Notes: generated from the sequence alone by a model not told the origin. A stretch of 64,000 bases of DNA from Epiperipatus broadwayi (GCA_028023455.1 JAQFVV010000021.1:6846853-6910852), one strand, 5' to 3'; counted from the stretch's first letter, positions 27,029-39,944 are shown. Numbers and translations: made by a program.

Positions 27029-27129
27029 CATCAGAAACATCTGTTTGAAGTATTTATATTTGCTTGAGCCTACATTTTTATAGCATCATAAGGTTCTTTA
27101 TTTTATAGAATTACTGCATTATTTATATA

Positions 27130-28063
27130 CACCTGGGTCTCGTTTTATGTGATAGATAGGTTCCTCAGAAAACATGTACAAATGAAATCGTGCAAAAATA
27201 AATGTAACTTACCTTGAAAAAGGGGGGATATGGACTGTGATTTTTCAAAACTCGCGTAAAAGCAAAGCACCAATGTAAAATTTACTTTAAAATTCGTGCA
27301 ATATGACTAATAAAAAATTTCAAATTGAAAAAAAATTGATACAAGACAAACTTTTTTTAACTATAATATTTAATTTTATTCAAAACAATATATTTTTGTG
27401 CATAATTTACAGTAATTTATATTTTTTTATACACGTTTTAATTATTATCGCTATTTGCCGGTAAACAGGCTCGTTTGCAAAATGATAAAAAAATCAGATT
27501 CTTCACAAGATGAAATACAACTAGCGCCAACGTCACTCTCATGTTGTGTTAATTAATGGTTTTCTGGTGACAACGTAATTAGTAATTAATCTAACAACTA
27601 AAAATTAAATTCTTATTTTTGTCTTTAATTTTCAATTTTAATTGTGCCCACTGCTATTACTGACCTTTTAAAATAAACTTGTGGACACTAAATGATTAAT
27701 AATTGATTACGTTCTTTTTTAAAAAGCAAAAACAGAATGTGATTTAAAATGCAAAATTAACACGCACAATGTTTGTACAAATTTACATTATAATCTTGTA
27801 AAATTTAATGTGTGTATACATAAAATGTGGAAATCATGATTTTAATTTCATTAGTGCATAAAATCTTACTATGATAAAGCACTGAAAATATTGAAATTAC
27901 TAAGTTGAAAGTCGAATTTCAATAATGTGCTATTACTTTCAATATACATGAAATTTATTATTTAAAGTAATAGCGCAATATCGGAATTCGACTTCCGGTG
28001 AAACACGAATCACGTAACTTCAAAATCATGTTAAATAAGTCCGTGTAAAAAGAAACCCAGGTG
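27130..28063. mobile_element. Non-autonomous TIR element with TA target site
   Basis: The left end is CACCTGGGTCTCGTTTTATG and the right end is the reverse complement of CACCTGGGTTTCTTTTTACA. Dinucleotide TA lies on both outer sides (27128-27129 and 28064-28065), as expected for Tc1/mariner-type or related insertion. The 934-bp interior has no open frame. Inner parts near both ends share the motif GTAACTT, and the right half has its own hairpin at 27909-27994. The superfamily is inferred only from TA and TIRs. Confidence 0.75.
27909..27994. repeat. Hairpin inside the TA-flanked element
   Basis: AAGTCGAATTTCAATAATGT on the left pairs with the reverse complement of ATATCGGAATTCGACTT on the right, through GTGCTATTACTTT and AAAGTAATAGCGC. 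Arms are about 31 bases, the loop about 24. This is either a nested palindrome or a subterminal structure of the host element. Confidence 0.75.
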
Positions 28064-28089
28064 TACTTGCAAATTAAAATGTTTGCAAA

Positions 28090-28525
28090 ATTTTAATATA
28101 TATATATATATATTAGTTTTTATAAATGTAAAAAGGCTATTTATAGTAAATTAAAAGAATACAGTTGCCATTTTATATAATGCTAATTTTAAAAATATAA
28201 TATATTTTGAAGATTTTCAATTATTATTTTGATGTAAAATAAGTAATTTAGACTCACAGGAAGTATTTTTTATATTAAACATGGATCTTATGAGAGTTTG
28301 GGCTGGTTACTTATCATACAACACTGATAATATTTTAAAATATATTATACTTTAGAAAAAATAACCCTGCAATAAGTAATAATAAATATACCTCCCTTAC
28401 TCATATATATATAATATCAATCAATTAAAATATTTTTAATGTAAATTATGTGACAGATTTAATATGCCTATGTATTTCAGACATTTCTCTATATAAGAAA
28501 ATGCTGTAAAGATAGAAGACAAGAA
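28090..28525. other. AT-rich DNA, nothing recognised
   Basis: Begins with a short (TA)n run and carries no open frame or family repeat. Confidence 0.6.
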
Positions 28526-28986
28526 CTGTTATTTTTATCATAAAAAGTATTGTCACATGATAGAATAATGCCACCTAGTTCAAGCCATAGTAATTAATGA
28601 ATGTAGAAAGTTTGTGCTTGAAAATCCCTATCTAATGCTTACTCATCCAATAACTCCAGACTGCTTTCTACTTTATAGCCTTCATCAATGAAGAGCCTTG
28701 TATTTCATTGGATGAGTAAGCAATAGATAAAGATTTTGATATACAAACCTTCTAGCACCCTTTGATTACTATGGCTTGCAGTGTCTGGAAAACTATTCTA
28801 TGGAGATAGTTGTTACTGTTTTAATAGCTTCTGTAGGCAAAAGAAATGGTTAATATGTGATATTTTAGTGGGTTAAAAATTGTTTTATTGTGACTACAGT
28901 TGCCTATTGTAACAGTATTAAAAGGAGGTTGCCTTGCCAACATATTGAGATTATTGATTGTTAATAGGATTCTATGTGTTGTTTGA

Positions 28987-28990
<4 letters not shown>
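28526..28990. mobile_element. R2-related fold-back copy
   Basis: Diverged R2 sense sequence (CAAGCCATAGTAATTAATGA, CCAGACTGCTTTCTACTTTA, CTTCATCAATGAAGAGCCTT) turns near 28690 into antisense R2 (CATTGGATGAGTAAGCAAT, TGATTACTATGGCTTGCAGT). The antisense tail runs on to GTTGCCTTGCCAACA...TGATTGTTAATAGGATT...TTTGATTTTAAT before a (TA)n run. That last block recurs before a (TA)n run at 58.6 kb. Confidence 0.75.

Positions 28991-29062
<72 letters not shown>
28991..29062. repeat. (TA)n microsatellite
   Basis: An uninterrupted TA run of about 72 bases is joined directly to the end of the R2-related block. Confidence 0.97.
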
Positions 29063-29064
<2 letters not shown>

Positions 29065-32000
29065 GTGTACCCACTTTTTTGTATGGGTCTCCATAAATTG
29101 TTGTATCAATCTATCTAAAAAATTTTAAATTTAAGATATATTTAGTTATATGATTTTAATTTTGTTTATAACAATCTTTTAAAAAGTGTAATTAAAGTAA
29201 TTCATGAGTGTTTGATATGTGAAAATTGTGCTGATGTTTGAGAGAGACATTTCAATGGGAATGATAATAGTATATGGTTGGGAAAACTGGCCATAAGCAA
29301 TACTGCATTAATAAATTTAATAAATAAATGTTTAAAGTTAAAGTTTTAAAAGACAAGTTAAAATTAAATGCATATATTTATTGTTGATAAAAATTAGTAT
29401 TTAATAAATGAATATAAATATTTTAATTATTAGTATTCCATGATAAAAGATTAATATTTGATTTTAATAATATCGAAGTATTATTTTAAAAGTTGTTAGA
29501 AGATATTATTTATTTTAAAAAATATTTATTTTAAAAAATGAATTGTTAGTTTATTTTTAGATTATTACAAGCGTTTGTAGCTTTGTTGTAAAAAAAAACA
29601 GATGTTAATTAAAATACGTACACACATGCTTGGGAGTATTTTAGTAAAGTTGCAAAGCTATTTTAAAAATTCTGTTATAAAATTTATAAATATTATTTTG
29701 GCTATCATGAAATAAAAATAAAGATAATTAATGTGAAACATTAAATCTGATTTTTAAAATACTGTTTAAAAAACATAACAAATAAAAATAGACTTAGTTT
29801 GTTTATAAAAATAATCTTATAAAAGTTAAAAGTAAAGTAAGAAAGAATATTTTAAAAAATGTTTAATGGATTTAAATAAATGATAAAGATTGATTTAAGA
29901 ATTTAATAATGTGATAAATAATAAATATTAAATAAGTCATTATTTATTTTTAATTCTGTCTTGTTGGTGAAATATGTAAATAAGCTAGCAAGTCAATTGT
30001 TTAATTCACCAATCAAGTGGGAGTTTTCTTCCGGTATAAAACCAAGGTTCAATTGTTAGGAGGGGACTTGTGATTGAAATTCTTGAAGTAAAGGTGCTAT
30101 TAAAAATAGCTAAGTGATTATAGACGCTCTAAAAATCGTTTTAAAATTATTAGAGAGTATTTTAGAAATAATTTATAAAAGTTACCGATGAATATGCAGT
30201 GTTAATTTATTGTAGTTCCCTATTGATCGTTTCCTATTAATGCTCAATTTACTATCAAATAATCATGAGGACATCGTGTAAGGATAAAATGTATTGGAGA
30301 CTTTATACTGAAAATTTAACAGACGCTGGATTGACTAGCAGAGTTATTAGATGCCTAACAGTAATACGTTGGACTTTGTATAAATTTAAAAGCTAATGAT
30401 AGTTGATTTTTATAAATCAGATATTTAAAAAAATGAGAAATGCTTCTTTATAAAGCAAGTATTTGTAAATTTTAAATTTAAATATATATCTTGGTAAAGA
30501 TATAATATATAACAGTAATTGTATAAATATTTGCCTTGTTAAGTCTTTATGGTATAAAAGACTAAATTCGGACAATTTTAAAAGGCAAATAAATTGGAGA
30601 TTTAATAATTAAAGAAATACCTGTATAAAATTATTATATTATTAAAGTCTAAACGCTGGTCGTATAAAAGACTTTAAAAATAATCTTACCTAAATATCTG
30701 TTATGGAATGCGCAAATCTACGTGGATATCCAAAGCAAATCAATTAAAATAATTAAACAAGAACTTTTGTAAATTATAAACTAATTCTAAAAATAATAAC
30801 TTTTAATAATAATATTTTTTTCCTTAAGAAGAAAGGAATACGGATCCAATAAACTATTTTAATTTTATTTTTTGTTTTCTGATGGAACTGACTTTTATTT
30901 TTTATTTATTTTAAAAAAAGAACGTTTTCATTTTTGTCATAAAAACTTTTAAAGACACGTGATGTACCGGAAAAGGAAGTAGTGTTTGGTAAAAATTTGT
31001 GCCTAGGAAAAAGAACATTATAACTGGAAGAAGCCACCGTTGGATGTTATGTAATATTTTATTTATTAACTAACATAAATATTTCATTAATCATTGATTT
31101 ATTAAAGATAGGAAAGGTACATTTACATATTTTTTTTAAAAAATAATAACTAAATACTAATATAACTTTTTATTGCATAAAGTTTATTTTATAATTATAC
31201 AACACGTAATATTTTAGAGAATAATTGTTGAGTGTGAATGTGAAATTATTTTGTAAAACTGGAATCCTGGAGGACATCGTGACGGACTGTACATTGAAGT
31301 ATTATTTATGGTAAAATTGTGTAATAATAATAATGATTTGATGTATTTACTATGTTTTCTTTAGATAAACCAAATGTTATATGATTATTGAATGAATGTA
31401 TTAATGTTTAAATAATATACACCACAAGATTAATAATAGCAGTTTTTATTTTAATATGCATATTTTAAATTGATGATATAAATTTAGTACAACGTAATAT
31501 GAAAACCTAGAAATAATTATATGATTCTTTCTTGAATAAATTTTAATGTTTCTGTTACAATATTAGAAATTAGATTTATTTAGAGTAAGTTATTTATTTT
31601 TCTTTTCAAGTTAGTGAGAAGTATATAAAGTCTATATTTTTATTTTTATTTTTATTAGATAAGTAAGGTAATTTTACATAGAAATTTATATTTTGATTAA
31701 AGGCTTATTGTAAATAGAGGATGAGGTACAGGAGAGTTTGGATCGTTATTATTTTGTTTTGAAATTGATCATTTGTTTTTCTAAAATTAAATAAGGTTGA
31801 AATGACTTTTGTAGGTAGTAGTCTTATAAAGGAATAAGAATAACAAGTAAAGAAAAGTAATGATTTAAAATGGAAAAGAATCATAGAATTTTATGTAACA
31901 TTATACTTTATAAAAGTTAAAATTATTGAATGATTTTAAAATATTATTTTTTTAAAAGTACATATACGTATTGCATATTTTAATAAGACAGGTAGTATGA

Positions 32001-33356
32001 CATTATATCGGAATGAAATAAACAATGATAGTCCATAAGTGTTATTATACTACAAAGTTATATCATTTTATACATTGATTAATATTTGAGTCATACTGAT
32101 AATAAATGTAACACAGCCTTATACATTATAATATAAATAACAGTAAGAATTAAGTAAAATAGCATTTTTAATTATTAAAGTTTGTTTATTTACATACATG
32201 CTACATGAATGATACCTTACATAAAATCTTTTCTTATATTAATTGATAACAAGTAATGTTGATGTAAATTAAAATCATAAACTTAATTGAATTTTATTAA
32301 TAAAACATTCTCTGAAATGTATAAATTATCTACTTATAGTTATGGAAATAATAACAGTGTAAAAATCTTGTATTATTATTTTTTTTATTTTTTTTTTATT
32401 TTCTTTAGTTCCATTTAAATGTAAATAGTGTAAATAAATTATTTGTTAAAGTTAATGTAAATAAATTTGTTAAGTTGTTTTAAAAGATGTGTTGAATTCA
32501 TTATTTTACACCACAGCATTTGACAACAGATAATTTGAATAAACATAATATTTGCACAATATGAATTTATTATTTTATTATTTGAGAAAGAAACACAGTA
32601 TTTTCTTAATATAATTTATAGAAATTGATTGACATTAACATATGATATTACAATGGTCATAAAGTAATTATAATGCACAATATAAGAGTATAAGATTATT
32701 TATTGCCACAGATTATTAAATTATAAGATTTTAGTATATTTTAAAATTAAGATACTATATGGAAATGAAAGACATGTATATGATTTACTTATTTTCTTAA
32801 TGATTAAAAGTATAATCCAATAGATAAGATTAAGATATACCCTAAAGATTATTATTATTGTTAGTGATTATTATTAGAATAAGTTAAGTGTATTTAGGTT
32901 TGATATTAAATCCCTTATCATTCCTATCTACATGAATTATTATTACTTTAAGATAATTAAAAGAACCTGAGATCATTTTAATTATATTTCCTTAACAATA
33001 GATTGAGATTTATTTATCTATTATTATTAAAGAGAGTTCATTTATAAAAGTCATAAGAGTGCTGTAGAGTTAGGAATGAGATAATGAAGAAGTAATAGTA
33101 TTCTTATGCCATTGAGACAGTGTCTTGGAAAGACATTGACTCAATGTAAATCTGATTACCAATTGTAACTTCACTTCACAGTCTCATGATTTTAGTAAAT
33201 ATTTATTTAATTAGTACATAATATTGAACTATATTAATTTTTGATAAGTTTGTAATAAATCTGATAAGTTATAATAATATAAAATATATTAAAGATAGTT
33301 GTACATATTTTAGCCGAGCATAATAATTTGATTGAGCTAGTCATATTTTAAATTAT

Positions 33357-33357
<1 letters not shown>
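29063..33357. other. AT-rich DNA, no gene recognised
   Basis: Over 4 kb without a coding motif or a clear family repeat. From about 29.95 to 31.3 kb the composition is slightly less extreme, with GTATAAAAGACT at about 30552 and 30661, and AGGACATCGTG at about 30269 and 31272. This could be an unrecognised element or host regulatory DNA. I cannot decide from the sequence alone. Confidence 0.45.
30009..30041 (+). promoter_or_regulatory. CCAAT and TATA-like motifs
   Basis: CCAAT at 30009-30013 is followed, about 21 bases later, by TATAAAA at 30035-30041 in the less common context CCGGTATAAAACC. Such pairs mark Pol II promoters of genes or LTR elements. In DNA this AT-rich, a chance TATA is likely, and no coding sequence follows that I can recognise. 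Confidence 0.2.

Positions 33358-33391
<34 letters not shown>
33358..33391. repeat. (TA)n microsatellite
   Basis: A TA run of about 34 bases lies just left of the TTAA-flanked element. Confidence 0.95.
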
Positions 33392-33419
33392 CTGCCATTT
33401 AAATGGTATGATATGTTAA

Positions 33420-34158
33420 CCCTTAAACCGCTAATTTTATCATTGGTTGTATCAGATAAAAATCAAATCTTTTAATTGGCCAACTCACAAACTGAAGACA
33501 AAGCCTATTGTTAAAACATATTCGCCTATAATTTCAACTCAGATACGTTTATAAAAAGTATATAATTAATTTTTAAGGTTGTGAAGACAACGAAAGTTCT
33601 TTCAAAAATAAATTGCTATTTATTTATTCTAAGATATTGAATATCGGCAACATAAAAGTTATAATGTAAACAAAAAGATCGACTTTTACGTTATAGAAAA
33701 GTAAATATTTCTTTTTATTACAACTTCAATATTTGTACTAAAATCTTCAATATCTTAGAAAATAATTTTGTTTTTTTATTATTCTCTCTGAAAATTATGT
33801 TTAATTTCCATAAATATTATTTAATAATAATTTAAATCGTATTCGAAATGAAAATCTCAGCATTTTTCTTTATTTTCTTTGATCAGGCAGTTTCTTTGTT
33901 CTTTCCAGCCAATCAGAATGTCTTTTTCGGCTGAGAGCATGCTAAGAACCAATCACAAATAATGTTCCTTCTTTGTTTAGGTTTAAATGCGTTTTTTTCT
34001 ATTTTTTACTTCTAAAATAAATCGGAAGATGTCACCATCGTACAGAACTTTTAAAAACGAATTCAATACGTATTTAACGAATTTTTTCGTATGAAAACGA
34101 ACTGAGTTAGAGTGATTTCAGATGTCGACGAGGAGCCTCGTCGAGCGCGGGAAAAGGG
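33420..34158. mobile_element. piggyBac-like non-autonomous element (TTAA-flanked)
   Basis: The element begins CCCTTAAACCGC after TTAA (33416-33419) and ends GCGCGGGAAAAGGG before TTAA (34159-34162). The ends are inverted (CCCTT... against AAGGG). TTAA duplication with CCC-starting ends is typical of the piggyBac superfamily. The 739-bp interior has no transposase frame. It carries two ATTGG/CCAAT-type boxes near 33.91 and 33.95 kb and a perfect 20-base GC-rich palindrome near the right end. It is less AT-rich than its surroundings, which supports a separate origin. Confidence 0.75.
34125..34144. repeat. Perfect 20-base palindrome
   Basis: TCGACGAGGAGCCTCGTCGA reads the same on both strands except at the AG/CT centre logic of a hairpin, with 9-base arms TCGACGAGG and CCTCGTCGA. 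Its position just inside the right terminus suggests a subterminal transposase-binding or hairpin site. Confidence 0.8.
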
Positions 34159-34162
34159 TTAA

Positions 34163-35756
34163 AGAAGGAAAAAATGTTTCTAAATTTGAGCAATAAATAA
34201 AAAAAAATTTAAATATATAACATATGTTATGTTCTGAACTGTATAAACTTAAAAAGCCCATCTTATTCATATTGTAGTTTAACCATAAAACAAGGAAAAA
34301 ACTTTCTCCTATAACAGAAATATTGCTTATATAACTATACTTTGTACATTAGAATAAAAACCAAATCACATAAACTTAGCTTAAATCTGAACTATTAACA
34401 AGACAGTTTATATATTTAATAATTAAAACAAAATAATATCACTCTTGGCTTACTCAGTTATAATAAAAAAAGTTCACATTGATTTACCATACATCCATGA
34501 TAAGTAGTGAACAATGCCCTTATATAGCAGTTCTGAAATGAGTACATACTCTTTGTGAATGGTTCAATATTATTCTCATTGCAGAAATGTTGAGATTTAT
34601 CTGTGGCAAAGGTAGTATTTGGTCAGTGCAGATGGTCAGTTTTCTGAAGAGTTGGCTTCATGTGAGGATGGAGATTATTGCTCAAAGAGAGTTCATTTTT
34701 TTAAAAGCTTGGCAATACATATTGGCTAATAAAAATGCTGAAGTAGGCTGTGGGTGCATTCCTGATTAATTTATTTGCAGCTGAAGAAATAACGTTGGTG
34801 GAAAATTTCAAAACTCCCTTAACAAACTAAAACAAGTTGGAAATTCTTCCTCTTCTTTTGACATCAATAATAATAATCACTTATAAAATTCTAGAGACTT
34901 TTAGAGAGCTCCTACCATTGTTCTCCTTTAAATTTTTAAAATTTTCTTAATATTAGCAAGAATTTACCAAAATAGTTTCAGATAAGTCAACATTTTTGCA
35001 CCATAATTATCAAATTCAAATATAATTAATTTAAATTAAAAGATTCCTTTATGACCATGCCCAACACAAGGAAATTGCATATTTCTTAGATTCATTATCA
35101 TTATTTAGATTAAAACCAATTTACTTAGAATAATCATTGTCTTGTGATCTTATAAAATTTTATATTTCATTCCATTATCAGCCTTTCAAGCTAATTGAGC
35201 ACACGCCTTTTGAGTGTTAAATAAATGAATACTCTCCTCTTCAATCCAAGATATAGTATTTATGCAGAAATAAAAAGAATCCCTCTTATTCCTACGACTC
35301 AAATTCTTTTATATGAGCAAATCTGAAGAACTTTTAAAGAGAGCGTGAGTAGATTCTCACTTTAAATTACTATTTACGATGTTTTTTGGCTGAATGACGT
35401 CGGTGTAAATACTTAGAAATGAATACTCTCCTCTTCAATACTCAAAATTTTATATTGTAAGTTTAAAAAAATAATTACGAAGTTCACTTCTCTCATATTT
35501 AACATTGCATTAATTAAATATTTAGTTTACCAAAATTAAATAGTTTACTTAGTGTGTGTGCGTGATATGTTATACCCCCTTACAAATTACGCTTAAATTG
35601 TAAGTGATGATCTAAAATAATTAAAATTTTAACAATAACTAAACCAATAGACCTGATCAAGCATCTCAATATATATATATACAGTAAAGTTTAACTGACA
35701 TTAAAAATTTATAGCTGACTTAGTCTTTAGTTTAATAAAAAAATATTTGAAATTGA
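34163..35756. other. AT-rich DNA, no gene recognised
   Basis: A 60-codon open frame near 34587-34769 has no motif. The phrase AATGAATACTCTCCTCTTCAA occurs twice (about 35225 and 35419), hinting at a small local duplication. Nothing else was recognised. Confidence 0.5.
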
Positions 35757-36265
35757 TACATCAAAATTGTAATTACAGAAGGTTTGAGATTTATCAACAA
35801 GGATTATATAGGCATGTGTGCATACATATAAAAAATATTTTATATGTAAGTTTGAATAGTGATTACACATTATACCCAGTGTTTCATATAAAAAAAAACC
35901 TGATAAATACAGATGAAACTTTTGCCCATTTACAATTGTTATTTTTGGCATAAGTTGCTTATAATTTATGTCAAATATATTCTAAAATTCTAATAATTTA
36001 TAAAATAAATAATTCTCTTTTAAAATATAAATTATTTTAAGAAACTAAAAGAAAATTAATAATAATCAATTTTTAATCAAACTTAAAATGAATTAGTATT
36101 GCTATATCTTCAGTTAGAAGAAAGATGATAAATAAATATCTTTTTATTCATTTGTTCACTTTCAAATTAAAAAAATAAATCTGCAATTTTAAAGATGATG
36201 CTTTTCATAATATTTCAACTTTTTATATAACATTACATATCAAATTATACAGCACTAATAATATA
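35757..36265 (+). repeat. Duplicated segment D, copy 2
   Basis: Second copy of the segment at 25607-26090, in direct orientation about 10.1 kb downstream, with scattered substitutions and small indels. Shared blocks include GGTTTGAGATTTATCAACAA, AATAATTCTCTTTTAAAATA and ATGCTTTTCATAATATTTCA. It runs directly into an R1 fragment at its right end. Confidence 0.85.
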
Positions 36266-36267
36266 AA

Positions 36268-36350
36268 TATAGGGGATTTGAACTCAGACGTCCACACTAT
36301 CTCATACCACTGATACACATGTCCACACACATGTAGAAAAGATAAATAAT
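36268..36350 (-). repeat. Repeat R1, antisense end fragment
   Basis: GGGGATTTGAACTCAGACG followed by CACTATCTCATACCACTGAT and CATGTAGAAAAGATAAATAA is the antisense R1 terminus. The fragment stops soon after. Confidence 0.8.
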
Positions 36351-36659
36351 CAACTAATAATATGTAATAATTAGTGTGATAAACTGTGTTGGAAGAATAT
36401 ATTTCAAAATAAGATAACTAAGAAAAGTTGTAAACTTTGTTTTATTAAAATATGTTTATATTTACTGTAATAGCTTTGTTTCTAAATAAAAACTAGAGCT
36501 ATATTTAGAAACGGAATCTCCTTTTAAATGCAAAAAGCATTTACAGTATACAATTTTCATTGGCCACTATCTTTTATCATGTGACTTTACTTTTTTAAAA
36601 TGAAAATTACAGAAGTTTTGACATATATAAAAATACTTAAACATATATATATATATATA

Positions 36660-37027
36660 AGTATAGAGGATTTGAACTCAGATTTTCAAACACCCTTCAA
36701 CTATCCACACTATCTCATACAACTGATACACATGACCACACACATGTAGAAAAGATTAATAATCACCAATATACGTATTTCATGCTAAACCAGCACTCAT
36801 CAGTTGGTCCAGATTATTATCTCCCACACATATATATAATCAATGCTCAGTTTATATTAAGATAGCAAATCTTCATACTTTACTGATGAGTGCTGGTTTA
36901 GCATGAAATACGTATATTGGTGATTATTAATCTTTTCTACGTGTGTATGGACATGTGTATCAGTTGTATAAGATAGTGTGGATGTTGAAGGGTGCTTAAA
37001 AATCTGAGTTCAAATCCTCTATACTTA
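36660..37027. mobile_element. R1 fold-back element
   Basis: The left arm opens GTATAGAGGATTTGAACTCA and the right arm closes with its reverse complement, ending TCAAATCCTCTATAC. The left antisense arm runs further into R1 than the right (past TTCATACTTTA), then switches at about 36882 to the sense strand at GATGAGTGCTGGTTTAGC. A (TA)n run lies at its left edge. No coding capacity. Confidence 0.8.
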
Positions 37028-37402
37028 CAATTAAGCTCCCAGGTTTGTGAAGAGTGCCTGGTTTTCAAATATCTCTATATATATTAAAACAAAACACTAG
37101 AATTAACTTTAAATAAACTAATAAAAACTATGCCCAATTTATGACATGACTGTTATCTTGATTATCAATTCACAGCACTGAAATGGCTATTTAGGATTTC
37201 AGGCATGTTGCAAGTTAGATCTAGCTTTTATTTATTAACAATTGTAGTATTAATTTCAATTATATATGCATTTCATGGGATTAATGTCAAATAACATAAG
37301 CATGTTAGTAGATTAAGACATACAAATTTAGAAAAATAAGTAAAATATAATTTTTTTCCTACAGTATAGGTTTTTTCATACCTGCATTCCAATATGTAAT
37401 AC

Positions 37403-37642
37403 CTAGGGGTTTGAACTCAGTTTTCACATGGCCCTCAACTATCCACCAAATCATACTGCTGACTCACACATATTGAAAAGATAAATGATCATTGATATAC
37501 CAATGGACAAGTCTGGTTTAGCATGAAATACGATATTGGTGATTATTTATCTTTTCGACATGTGTGTGATCAAGTGTGTCAGAAGTATGAGATAGCATGG
37601 ATAGTTGAGGGTCATGTGAAAGTCTGAGTTCAGACCCTCTAT
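37403..37642. mobile_element. R1 fold-back element, short form
   Basis: Antisense R1 end (GGGGTTTGAACTCAG...AAAAGATAAATGATCATTG) switches near 37500 to sense R1 (GTCTGGTTTAGCATGAAATA ... GAAAGTCTGAGTTCAGACCC). It has the same asymmetric layout as the copy at 36.7 kb but a shorter centre. Confidence 0.8.
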
Positions 37643-37889
37643 CAAAATAAGTAAAATAAAATAAATTATTACTTAAAGGTTTATATAGTCAGAGTATAAT
37701 ACATATATGCAAATAAATATGTTGCATATAATAACATCATTCTAAATATAACATTTTCATTATAAAATAAATAAGAGAAACTTTAATATTTTTATATATA
37801 CTAAATATTTTTTTTTTAAAAAAAACTTTTTTAAAATAAAAGCAGCTTACAATTTGCCCAAATAGTATTTTAGAGATAATAATTTATAA

Positions 37890-38192
37890 TTAGAGGAGAT
37901 TTGAACCCAAACTTTTATGCTCCTTTTAGTCAACCACTCCATCTTATACACATCTTATGCACCCAATACACATGACCACATACATGTGACAAAGAAATAT
38001 ATATATATAAACTAAAATGATATGCATGGGAGATAATGATTCAGACTAATTGTTGAGTGATGGTTCAACACAAAATACATATATTGGAGATTATTTATCT
38101 TTTTCACATTATGTGGTCATGTGTATTGGTTGTATAAGATGGAACAGATAACTAAACAAAGCTTGAAAGTCTGGGTTCAAATAACTTCTAAT
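37890..38192. mobile_element. R1 fold-back element
   Basis: Begins GAGGAGATTTGAACCCAAAC and ends AAAGTCTGGGTTCAAATAAC. The arms contain the R1 terminal blocks, and a short TA run marks the switch at about 37988-37998. (TA)n also lies just to the right, at about 38210-38243. Confidence 0.75.
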
Positions 38193-38205
38193 TGCATCTA
38201 ATTTA

Positions 38206-38247
<42 letters not shown>

Positions 38248-38774
38248 CTTGTATTCAAATATTAAATAACGATTTGATTAAAAAATATATAAAGGAACTT
38301 TTTTTAAAATATTTCATTAATTAAATCTTTTATTATATAGCATTTTATTTAGGAAGGCACTAGCGCTAGATAAATAAATAACTAGTTATATATGTTTAAA
38401 ATAAAATTATATAAAAAAGTTCTTAGATAAGTTTTAGAGAAATGGAAAACTATTTTATAAATATATTTAATTGATATCGAATGAAAAGATAGAGAGGAAG
38501 ACTATATAGAAGAGATTGGAAACATTTTTCTTTCACTTATTTTTTTGTCTTTATTTTTTCTTGTTTTGTGCATGATTCTGTTGATTAATAAATCTTACAA
38601 TAGATGCATGAAAATAGTAAAAATAGATTTTGCAAATATATGGTTTTTGTAAACAAGGGGAGATAATATATTCAGTCATTTCAAAATATTTGGAATCATT
38701 TGTGACATATCTAAAAAGTTGGTTTAAATCCTATTATTGAAACAGTGCATTAAAGGTCTGCCCACCCCTCACAT

Positions 38775-39168
38775 GTGTATGTAAATAGATTATTCTCTAT
38801 TACATGAGGGGTCAGAATGATTAATGTCAACATGGGTAGGATGATAACCTTGACACTAATGTGGGTTTTGAATGTTCCATCATCTGATTTTCAATAAAAT
38901 TGATGGCTGAAGAGTTGTGGGTTGGAGTAGTTTGAAGCCTAACTATTAAAGTATAAAGATTGGCTATCTTAATATAAAGCTGAGCACTAATTGTATATAT
39001 GTAAGGAGATAGTAATCTGGATCAACTGATGATTGCTGGTTTAGCATGAAATACGAATATTGGTGATTGTTTATCATTTCAACATGTGTGTGAACAGGTG
39101 GTTCAGCAATATGAGATGTCATGGAGAGTTGAGGGTCATGTGAAAGTCTGAGTTCAAATCCTTTATAT
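38775..39168 (+). repeat. Repeat R1, near full-length sense copy
   Basis: Starts around TGTAAATAGATTATTCTCTA, then ACATGAGGGGTCAGAATG, CATTCCATCATCTGATTTTC type block and GATTGCTGGTTTAGCATGAA, and ends GAAAGTCTGAGTTCAAATCC. With the copies at 2.4 and 14.7 kb it defines a full-length form of about 400 bases. Confidence 0.82.
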
Positions 39169-39944
39169 ATTTAAATCCTATTGTATTTTAACTTAAATAA
39201 TTATGCTTATATAAATGATCCATAGGCAAGTAAGTTATCAATCAAGACTTCTCTCCTAGATATTGAACATCTTATTTGAAGAAGTTTCAGATAAATATCT
39301 CAATTTTGCAATTCATATCAGTCATCATTAAAATATGATCCTGAAAAAATAAACTGCTGCTTTTTGTTTTGTAATAAGTCAGATTAAGCTAAATAGTGAC
39401 AAATTCATTTTTAAAGATTGCCAGAATAAAACTATCTTCAAAAGAAAGAATATAATTAAGACCTTTTCTTAGTGACTGGAAACTATGGAAGTGAAATAAA
39501 AACAAGACATATTTAATTATGAACTACAGCCATATAAATTGTAAACAGTGTTGAATCTTAAATACTAATGAAAAGTGCTGTGTTAAATATATATATAAAC
39601 ACAAGATTTTCCAAAAGAGATTGCATTTTTAAAAAACTTCTTAAAGATATTTATTTTTATCAATTAGAAGAAAAAAATATCTCTTTTTTTTTTTACACAT
39701 GAATTTTATAATATAATGTTGAAGATTTTGGTATGCAGTATCTTGAGAAAAGGTAATATGAAAAATAACTATATGCAAAAACGTATATGAGACACGCTTA
39801 AAATCTGAATAGAGTTCACAATTTTTGTCTAGTGCACTTTCGATTAAGTTATATTAGTCATAGTCATGGTATCTGACAGAGGGAAAAATTTCTGGCTTTA
39901 TTTGAAAATTTTGTAATAATAAAAATAATATCTTGCTGATTTAA
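39169..39944. other. AT-rich DNA, nothing recognised
   Basis: No motif-bearing open frame or family repeat. Confidence 0.55.
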
